Part shown: one piece after another, positions 56,108 to 64,000 of the stretch | How positions within the stretch are numbered: the first letter of the stretch is position 1 | How the letters are laid out: each line of letters opens with the position of its first letter | NCBI GenBank assembly: GCA_015178975.1 | Contig: WHVD01000247.1 | Location: 1 to 64,000, forward strand | Length of the DNA stretch: 64,000 bases | Source of the DNA: Hysterangium stoloniferum | Lineage: Eukaryota > Basidiomycota > Agaricomycetes > Hysterangiales > Hysterangiaceae | Reading direction: 5' to 3' | Program-made: the position numbers and the translations under genes | The notes under the pieces: generated by a model | Database searches by the model: none | Seen by the model: the letters and a program-made list of their open reading frames with translations, nothing else | What the model was told of the DNA's origin: nothing

Positions 56108-57221
56108 AATCTGATAAGTTTAGAAGTATGCTTCCTGAATGGTGGTGAGTCTCACCATTGTGTAATACTTAAGACTGTATTGCTTCCACTGTTGTCCCGA
56201 TAATGATTCACTGTACCACACTCATACTGATAGCTTGGTGTATTTGCGAATACGCGACGTTGCCCGTCGTTAAATTTCCCCAAGTGCTTCCGGACCACTC
56301 ACGGAAGGGGGGGGAGCCACTAGTCAATGATTGTAGGCTGTCAACATTTAATTGTATTACTCGTGGAACTCGAATGACCGGAGAAGTCTATCATTTTGTC
56401 CGGGGCATCCACGATGAACGTCTCAATGGACAATGGGCCTTGGATCTCTAGATCTTGCTCTTACAATATCGAACGGTTTTTTACTCACCGGTGTTGTTTC
56501 AGGTTTAATGTGACAGCGAACCAATTTCCATATATAATACCTAGGGAGAGAGAGAGTGTGTGTGTGCATGTGTGTGACGGATCAATTAAGATGCTGGAAG
56601 CACTAGTGCACTTATGGTGCACCGTTGTTTGTAAATTACATATGGCTACCCTATTATGACTATGTACTGAAGGGTATATGGCATGATCCTCCTCTCCACA
56701 GTTTCCTCCCTGTACCTCCCCTCTGTAGCCGATGAAGACCTCTCTCCACTTTCGATGATTAATTCATAGACACCCTCCCCCAACCTCAAATGAATAATCA
56801 TTTCACACCTCCCCGGCCCATACCCAGTCTGTCTGACACTGATCTACCTTCATCTGATGTTCCCAATGATGATATATCCCCTCTATGCCACTTTATCTTC
56901 ATTGCATCATGTGACTTTACCCGGTCAGGTTCTATGCTAGAGATGTGGGGATATTTGGCCACAGCTAGGGAGACCAGTGGGGGGGTTCTTCCATTGCAGG
57001 AGAGAATTCCATGGTCCCATACGACCAAAACGGACGGCAGCAAGGACCAGGCATACCCTACTGATGACTGCATGATATTTTCATCTCTCATTATGTCTAC
57101 TATCCATTCGGGTGTCCATTCGGGGGAGGCAGCGATGGGACGCCGTGAGTGTCTCTGGGAAAGGCGGTTAGCATACTCAACATTATGGACCTCAAAGCTG
57201 GCGGCAAGACCACCCTACTCA
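56108..57221. other. No gene recognised with confidence
   Basis: From about 56650 the sequence changes to repeat-like DNA. Open frames on both strands at 56790-57296 overlap each other. The minus-strand one continues from the RNase H fragment at 57533-57222 and may belong to the same dead element. Confidence 0.3.
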
Positions 57222-57533
57222 CTATATAAAAGTAGAAGTCCTCACACAGGGATGTTCCTTTGGCAAGGTGGCAGCTGTGGCATACTCATCAGCTAATTTA
57301 TTGTCACCAAATCCTTTGTGGCCAGGGGCCCATTTGAGGTGAATGTGGGCATGATGGTGACATTTTTGGATCATCTGGATCATAGTATGGATTTGACAAT
57401 CGTGTCCATCAAATATTAGCTGGGAAAGAGTTGTTGGTGAGTGCTTTGAACACTGCATGATTTTATAATGTGATCTGGGGTGCCTATCCCTGAACCCAAA
57501 CCTGAACCCAACCCCTGTCATGCACCATGGCAT
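57222..57533 (-). pseudogene. RNase H domain fragment, probably from a LINE-type retroelement
   Basis: The minus-strand frame contains LIFDGHDCQIHTMIQMIQKC and LKWAPGHKGFGDNKLADEYA. The second part is the W-x-P-G-H-x-G-x-x-x-N-x-x-A-D motif of RNase H in non-LTR and some other retroelements. The frame stops soon after (RTSTFI). No reverse transcriptase is recognisable beside it. A host RNase H-like gene is less likely because the region is fragmentary. Confidence 0.5.
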
Positions 57534-57842
57534 CTCCCACCCCAGAAAGCATCTACAGCAGCCACTCCTGTCTTACAGTGCAATGCCTCCTCATGCCCAT
57601 CAGAGGTGGTCATTTATCAGAGATAGGGTGTAGAATGGTATGAGTAACCTGTGACATGTAGCTCACAGGTTTGACAGGCAGGTTGATTGAATGCCACACC
57701 TGTAACACACCATACCTATTTTGGTAGTGTCACAGGTACCAGTGGGTCTCATTGGCAAGCTAGAGGAGCACATAAAAGTAGGTGTGAATGCATGTATAGA
57801 GTGCCATTTGCATGCAAATAATGCACAATTTATGTGTGGAAG
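57534..57842. other. Sequence flanking LTR-A, repeat-like
   Basis: Continues beyond the solo LTR at 58658 with TGTGTG/GCATG-rich degenerate phrases. No gene. Confidence 0.3.
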
Positions 57843-58657
57843 TGTTAGGATACACACACAGGGCAGGTCTCTGGAGAAACCCGCAGGATATCCGGTAGGA
57901 CTTGGCTTCAGCTTATAGGCTGCACCCTTGCTAGATCGTGTTGTCCAATTTCAGACAGGTGGACGGGAATCCCAGGGAGTCTGGGCAGGGGTCGTGGGTC
58001 ATACATAGGTCGTGGGTTGTGAGTTGTGAGTTGAGGTTGGTGAGAGGGATAGATGTGCCGGAGCCCGTGGGCTCTGACTAGTGAGAGTGATGTGAATCAA
58101 GCAAGGGTTTAGAGCGGAAAATGGATTAGATTACTGGGGGGAATCTAAGCTAATTTTCTGACTGGATTGTATGTACAACATCTGCCAGTTTATATAGACC
58201 GTGGAGTGAATGACATACCAAATCCAGTAATGACGAAACGAAACTAACAAAACATAAAATGGGAATAGTAAACACCAAGTTTGGTGTTAGGAATGGGATG
58301 GAATGGAGTGGAGTCCAAATCATGACAAAGCATAACCCATAACGGGAAATGGAGTGGGAGCGGAGTCCTAAATTGTGACAGGTCATTTGACTAAAACAGG
58401 AATGGGGCTCGATTAGAGTGGTGACGGGATTCTGAGTGGGGTCTGGTGACTGATGCCTGGGACAAAGATGGACATAGACAGAGATGGAGTCCAGGGGAAG
58501 TCCAGTGACTGATGTGTGTCGTAATGAGGTTGAATGTAATGAGTCTTGACATACAGAGTCTGGGTGGGAAATCCTATAAACAGACATTTGGTGCATGTAG
58601 GGCGTGGTGGCGTACAGGTTAGTACCTGGAGTCCGGCAGGATTGTCCGGTCATAACA
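57843..58657 (-). repeat. Solo LTR-A (815 bp)
   Basis: TGTTAGGATA to GGTCATAACA with the duplication GGAAG at 57838-57842 and 58658-58662. Same orientation as the 6150-6970 LTR, and many CpGs are replaced by TG or CA. The 33-bp motif is at 57898-57930. Confidence 0.87.
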
Positions 58658-59387
58658 GGAAGACTGACCTGCACATGAATGCATGTGTATGGTACACCAT
58701 TCATGTGTGAGTGTGTATGTTTGACACACTATTACATGCAACCATGTCATTCACATGTGAGCAGCACATTGTATGCTCACAATTGTGCACAAATAGCATG
58801 TTACATTTGTGTGTCTATAGCATTGTACACTCACACTTGTATGTGAACAGCATATTTTACATGCACACTTGTGGATTCATAGCCATGGTACTGTGTGTTA
58901 GGATTCTACATTTCGGATTTTACCCTCATAACCCTCCAGTACCCTGCTATCGCTATTCCCAATCATGGGATCACTGCCTGCAGTGCCCTGACACCTGTCC
59001 CTCTGTAGATTACACTTTTGACCATCCTGTCCCATCTCTATCTGGATGCCCTCCCATCACCCATTTGACATGTATGTTTTATTTGCCACCTCACAACCTT
59101 TAGAATACTTGTGTTTCATCACATTTAGTCTTAGTTTGATCCTTGTTCCTTTTCCTGCTTTCCTTTGTCCTTTGAGACATGATTTCTCACTTCCTTGATC
59201 AGCCTTCCAATCATCTGTCATACTTTTGTATAAAAACCCTCTCATGTATGCTATAGTTTCTCCAGTTCAAATATTGACTTAGATTACCCCTTTTGTGTTG
59301 AAGCCCCTTTCCTTGCTCTTAATACTATTGAAGATGTTGTCAGCCAGCTGTGGCCCTAGCATTTTGGCCTTCTGGTTGATTCAGCTA
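58658..59387. other. Low-complexity and unclassified sequence
   Basis: Up to about 58890 it is made of degenerate ACATTTGTGTGT/GCACACTTGT phrases. The rest shows no gene. It ends at the TA target of the Tc1 element (59386-59387). Confidence 0.35.
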
Positions 59388-60997
59388 CAGTGGGGGACAA
59401 AACTGTTCCAATGATTTTTTATATGTCAAAGAGTGTTGAATAATTCAATGAGTACTTGACCAATTGACCTGAAATTCTTAATTCAGGTAGTCTTATATGT
59501 TGGCTATATACCCTAAGAATTCTATGATGTAAGCATTATTTGTCATCAAACTATAAATCAAATACTAATGCAATCTCATTGGAACAGTTTTGTCCCTGTC
59601 ACATGATTAGCACATAACCTTATTGATTATCCACAAATAAATGCAAATAAAACTATGTGACCTGTTAAAATTGTGTATATATATGTACAACTGTCCACTT
59701 CTCCAAGTGATAGCATCCCAACAACCCATCAGTTTACATCATGAGAGCTCTCACTCCTGCTCAACTTGATCATGTTCTTACTCTACTTGACAAGGGCAAG
59801 TCTGCACATGAAGTAGCTGCTACCACTGGTTTTTCTGTCTCTACTATATCAAGAATTCACTCTAAATATTCTTCCTCCCTCTCCAAAGCAGCTGGAGGTC
59901 ATCCATGCAAACTTTCCCCCTCTGATACCCATTACATCATCCAACAAATCACTTCCCAGAAGATTGACCATGCCACTCAGGCCTCTAAAGTCCTACAAGA
60001 TATGAATGGGGAGTCTATCTGTGCAAGAACAATTCATCGGGAACTCAAGAAAGCTGGAATGAAGGCTGTGGTGAAGAAGACAAGGCTAAAACTCACAAAA
60101 AGGCATAGAAGGGAGAGGCTGGACCTTGCATTGGCACACAAGAACTGGTCTCTGGAGGACTGGAAGAGAGTTGTTTGGTCAGATGAGACTAAAATCAATC
60201 GTTTGGGGTCAGAAGGGAGGAAGTGGGTGTGGAAAAAAGCAGGAGAGGGGCTCAGTGATAGGCTGGTTGAGGGCACAGTCAAGTTTGGAGGGGGGAATCT
60301 GATGTTGTGGGGTTGTATGTTCTGGGAAGGACCAGGATATGCCACCAGGATTGATGGGAGGATGGATGCTGAACTTTATGTTAGCATTTTGGAGGATGAA
60401 CTTCAAGAATCTCTCAAGCATTACAAGAAGAAGACTGGGGATATTGTCTTTCAGCAAGACAATGATCCCAAACACAAGAGCAAGAAGGCCACCAATTGGC
60501 TTAATGGCAGTGATTTTGATGTCATTATATGGCCCCCTCAATCTGCTGATTTTAATCCAATTGAACACCTTTGGCATTACCTCAAGAAGAGGCTACTAGA
60601 GTATGAAGTGGAGCCTAGGAGTATTCAGAAGTTATGGGAAAGGGTCCAGACAGAATGAGACAGGATTCCTGCTTCTATTTGTCAGAATTTGATAGAGAGT
60701 ATACCTAGAAGGATTGCAGCTGTTTTGGATGCCAAGGGGGGTTACACCAAGTACTAGATTATATGATTTGTATTGGATTATATACCAGGGACAAAACTGT
60801 TCCAATGAGATTGCATTAGTATTTGATTTATAGTTAAAGGACAAATAATGCTTATGTCATAGATTTCTTAGGGTATATAGCCAACATATATGACTACCTA
60901 AATTAAAAATTTCAGGTCAATTGGTCAAGTACTCATTGATTTATTCAACATTCTTTGACATATAAAAAAATCATTGGAATGGTTTTGTCCCCCACTG
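59388..60997 (+). mobile_element. Tc1/mariner-type transposon (1610 bp) with 210-bp inverted repeats
   Basis: Begins CAGTGGGGGACAAAAC and ends with its inverse, flanked by TA on both sides (59386-59387 and 60998-60999). Inverted repeats 59388-59597 and 60788-60997 align over their full length with few mismatches. Each repeat has the motif GACAAAACTGTTCCAATGA at its outer end and, inverted, at its inner end. Confidence 0.93.
59741..60757 (+). pseudogene. Tc1-type DD34E transposase with a premature stop near its C-terminus
   Basis: The frame opens at ATG 59741. Residues 1-60 form a helix-turn-helix (LTLLDKGKSAHEVAATTGFS). The catalytic domain has VVWSDETK (first Asp), VFQQDNDPKHKS (second Asp) and FNPIEHLW (Glu), with exactly 34 residues between the second Asp and the Glu. 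TGA at 60656-60658 ends the frame at 305 aa. Without it the same frame runs 33 codons further (RIPASICQNLIESIPRRI ... KGGYTKY, TAG at 60755-60757), and that tail matches the remnant at 8010-8071. A single TGG-to-TGA change would explain it. The enzyme cuts and pastes its own transposon. Loss of the last 33 residues probably, but not certainly, disables it. Confidence 0.85.
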
Positions 60998-63154
60998 TAG
61001 ATATGATCATCAAGTCTAATGAAACTATGTTGGCCTAGAGACCACTGGTGGTGACTGGGGTCCATGGGGTTATCAAGATGTGCCTCGGTTACTGGGTCTA
61101 GTGTAATTGCTGATAGAATATTGCGATATAATTTCTCAATATCCATAATGATAATTCCACATGACTGGATGAATGAGGTAAGTAGCACTGTTAGGACCAG
61201 AAAACCTGCTGGGCTCCAGACCCCATCCTAACTCTCTATGCCCACCAGGTTACAGTTAAACTGGAAAACCCACTGGCATCTGGACCCCACCTTATGTGCA
61301 CCAACCCTCTATATGGTACCCAAAGTACAGTCACAACCAGAGTGTTCACTGGGACCCATGCACATCAAACCTGTCTATATCTGAGTCTGTCTCATGCACC
61401 AGTCACCAGACTCCCCCTGGACAACCTGTCTCTTTAACTGAGCCCCATTCCCATTAGGGTCAAATGACCTGACATGTTTCACACCCCACTCCCATTCCAT
61501 TCCATCCCTAACACCTAGTTTGGTGTTTATTCATCTCATTTCTTGATTACTTGTTTTGATCTTTATTATTACTGGATTTGGTATTGCATACATTCCACAG
61601 TCAATATAGTCTAGCTAATGTTATACATACAATCTGGTCAGAAAATTGACTAAGTTCTCCTCAATTTAGTTCTCCCCCAGTAACTTAGCATATACCACAC
61701 TCAATTACCATCTCTCATCTTTGAAACACAATGCTATCAACCTTGTTGGAGCCCGTGGGCCTTCCAACTGGCCTTCTGATCTATTGACTGTTTGACTTAT
61801 TGACTTATTGACTACTCCTGGACTCCCTGGGTTTCTGTCCACCTGTTTGAAATTGGACACCACAATCTCATGAGGGTGCAGCCTATGAGCTGAAGCCAAG
61901 TCCTACTGGATTACATATCTGTGGGTTTCTCTGGAAACCCTCCATGAGCCTGCCCATCCCTTAACAAGCACAGACTGATGTGGTAAGTTGTGAATTCATC
62001 AATATTGGTTTTAAGTTATGTGGGTTTACCATGGCATAGTCATTATTCCCCTCCTTGGGATAGACATCCCATCGTCTAGTCAAAGTGACAGGTTTCCAGC
62101 CAAGGTGGCCAGGTTGAAAGTAGATGATCATATTAAAGGCAGATAGATATTTGGACCACCAGGCCTGCTAGTGGGTCAAAAGTTTCATGGTCGAAAAATA
62201 TTCCAGGTCTTTGTGATCTGTTACAACTTTGACCAGAATTTCTGCACCCTCCAAATAGTGTCTCCACACTTTGAAGGCTTCAAAAATTGTGAGAAGTTCT
62301 TTGTCATGGATGTTGTAATTGAGCTCTGGTCCAGTAAAAGTCTGGGAGAGAAAAGCAACTGGGTGAATTTCTCCATCAGAGTCCTGGATTGACAAAATGG
62401 CTCCTAACACATAGTCTGAGGCATCCATTTCAACAATGAGTGGGAGGCCCAGCTTCCAGTGTGAAAGAATGGGAGCTGAAGAAAAAGAATCTTTTAAAAG
62501 ATTGAAAGCAGCACAACACTTATCGTTGAAATTCCACAGAGCATCCTTACAAGTGAGACATGTAAGGGGGACTGTGATCTCAGAATATTCACAGATAAAC
62601 TGCTGGTACAAATTGGCAAATCTGAGGAAAGATTGGATGTCTTTCACTTTTTGGGGTTCTGGCCAATCTTTGATGACTTGTACTTTGAATTCCTCTATCT
62701 GGAGTCCATTGGGTCCCATAATGAAACCCAAATATTCCACAGAGTCCATGTCAAAAGTACATTTTTTACCATTTGTGAATAGACCATATTGCCAGAGTCT
62801 CTGGAGAACCTCATGGACCTGTTCATTATGTGCCACAGGATCCTCAGAGTAGATAAGAATGTCATCCAAATAAACAATTATGCATACATCAAGCATATCA
62901 GAGAAAATATTGTTAATAAAACATTGAAAAACAGATGGAGCATTGGTTAGCCCAAAGGGCATTACCAACCATTCAAAGGCTCTGTAATGGGTCCAGAAAG
63001 TGGTTTTCCACTCATCTCCCTTGGCAATCCAAACCAAGTAGTAGGTATGTTTAAGCAGGAGCAGATACTTATCTTTCTGTGTGACAGCATTGAGTCCATG
63101 GAAAATCAATGCATAGTCTATGGGATCCATCCTTTTTTCTGAAAAAAAGAATGG
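60998..63154 (-). pseudogene. Decayed gypsy Pol: reverse transcriptase to RNase H region, split by solo LTR-B
   Basis: The minus-strand reading from 63130 to 62168 gives reverse transcriptase (FEWLVMPFGLTNAPSVFQCF, IIVYLDDILIYSED) and RNase H (IVEMDASDYVLGAILSIQ, TDHKDLEYF). It is related to the intact pol, but with the first RNase H Asp region changed (EMDASD). It starts within the fingers of the RT. The gene continues, after the LTR-B insertion (61199-61976), at 61198-60998. Numerous Arg-to-Trp/Gln/Cys changes fit CpG decay. The right end is cut by another LTR-B at 63155 and the left end by the Tc1 element. Confidence 0.87.
61199..61976 (+). repeat. Solo LTR-B (778 bp) inside gypsy pol
   Basis: TGTTAGGACC to CCTTAACA with the duplication AGCAC at 61194-61198 and 61977-61981. 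GGTCAGAAAAT occurs at the expected start site, the hairpin GGGTTTC/GAAACCC near the 3' end, and the 33-bp motif at 61871-61903. It is the reference copy for the split LTR-B at 20728-31734. Confidence 0.87.
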
Positions 63155-63567
63155 TGTTAGGACCAGAAAACCTGCCAGGCTCTGGACCCCATCCTACATG
63201 TACCCAACTTGCTATACCAAGTTACAGCTAAATTGGAAAACCCACCAGGACCTGGACATCAAGCCTGTCTACACCCGACCCTCTATCTTGCACATCAGTC
63301 ATCAGACTCCACTGGGACCCACACATGTATAGCCTGTCTACACCCAACCCCCTGTGTCTCGTGCATCAGTCACCAGACCCCACCAGGATCTGCACACATC
63401 AAAGCCTGTCTATGTCCAACCCTGTTCCATGCACCAGTCACCAGGCTCTGCCCAGATAACCTGACAGCTCTCTAACTGAGCTCTGTTCCTGTCATGGTCT
63501 AATGACCTGTCATGTTTCAGACTCCACCTCCATTCTGTTCTGTTTCTAGCACCTAATTTGGTGTTTA
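63155..63567 (+). repeat. LTR-B, 5' part only
   Basis: Begins TGTTAGGACC and follows LTR-B to the phrase AATTTGGTGTTTA, then breaks into repeat X. No 3' end is visible in the window. Confidence 0.75.
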
Positions 63568-64000
63568 GGAGGGTGTTTATAATTACTATAATCTTAAATA
63601 TTTACTAATAAAAGTCTTATTTTTACAAAACTCTATCTTAAATAGTGATATCTATTCTGAAACAATTATATCATCAAAAAACAACCATCAGAAATAGTTC
63701 TCCATATTACATCTTATACAACCCATAGTTATTTAACAAATTCCATTGTATATAATTTCCTTCCTTTTACAGATGCCTACTAATACTTTTATTAGTACAT
63801 TCTTTTTTTAAAGTTGTAATGTAGTTATTTCCATGTAAAATATGTAAAATATGTAAAATATTATTGGAAATTTTTTATACCACAGCTGTCTTTATTAAGT
63901 AAAACCCCCTATATATTCTGGGTATGTTGAATCAAGTAGAAATCAGTTCAGATTGACAGATCCATTCTGATGTAATACATATGTATTTAGAGGTACCAAT
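63568..64000 (+). repeat. AT-rich repeat X, copy 2 (window end)
   Basis: Inverted copy of 14935-15353 at moderate identity, with a short direct repeat AAAATATGTAAAATATGTAA near 63836-63860. No intact frame. Confidence 0.6.

Noticed and set aside
56790..57296. Plus-strand 168-codon frame
   Set aside because: Overlaps, on the opposite strand, the region continuing from the RNase H motif, which is the more convincing reading.
59057..59245. Minus-strand open frame of about 60 codons
   Set aside because: No motif, no supporting context, and sequence on both sides is repeat-like.

Overview
The window looks like a repeat-rich stretch of a filamentous basidiomycete (Agaricomycete-type) nuclear genome. 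The evidence is short GT-AG introns of about 50 bp, F-box proteins with the HVCRHWR-type motif, a kinase with an HGDIR catalytic loop and a long disordered N-terminus, a HAD/class II terpene cyclase fusion, and dense Ty3/gypsy, Ty1/copia and Tc1/mariner DNA. The species cannot be named from the sequence. LTR family letters A-E are my own labels.

Layout. 1-6970: a nearly intact chromovirus-type Ty3/gypsy retrotransposon on the minus strand (gag 6113-4824, pol 4956-1099, 5' LTR-A 6150-6970). Its other LTR would lie left of the window. A plus-strand, intron-containing Zn(II)2Cys6 gene (1-889) therefore probably sits inside the element, antisense to it. 6971-32139: layered repeats. These are a dead Tc1 copy, several solo LTR-A copies with 5-bp target duplications, a 1.27-kb solo LTR nested in one of them, copia remnants, a tRNA-like sequence, and a solo LTR-B (20728-31734) that was split by an 8.8-kb LTR-D retrotransposon (22759-31596), itself carrying two solo LTR-E insertions. 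32140-56107: a lower-repeat host segment with a small hypothetical gene, a second copy of a degraded unknown gene plus copia gag, a kinase pseudogene fragment, two paralogous F-box genes (40906-42734 and 44904-46762) flanking a 0.67-kb palindrome, a kinase N-terminal pseudogene, a four-exon drimane-type sesquiterpene synthase candidate (49206-50836), and a five-exon protein kinase gene (53201-56107). 56108-64000: repeats again, with an RNase H fragment, a solo LTR-A, a Tc1/mariner element with 210-bp inverted repeats and one nonsense codon, a decayed gypsy pol split by a solo LTR-B, and a truncated LTR-B.

Most notable signal. LTR-A and LTR-D elements both carry, 2 nt after the 5' LTR, an 11-nt sequence complementary to the predicted 5' end of their own transcript (33 nt after a TATA box). 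The two 11-mers differ at two positions, and both changes are matched on the two sides. This is the signature of Tf1-like self-primed reverse transcription instead of tRNA priming. All five LTR families also share a 33-bp motif close to the LTR 3' end, next to a small hairpin.

Host genes. The terpene cyclase has no recognisable P450, transporter or other tailoring gene beside it, so it does not look like part of a classical cluster. The F-box and kinase genes belong to expanded families with decayed relatives nearby.
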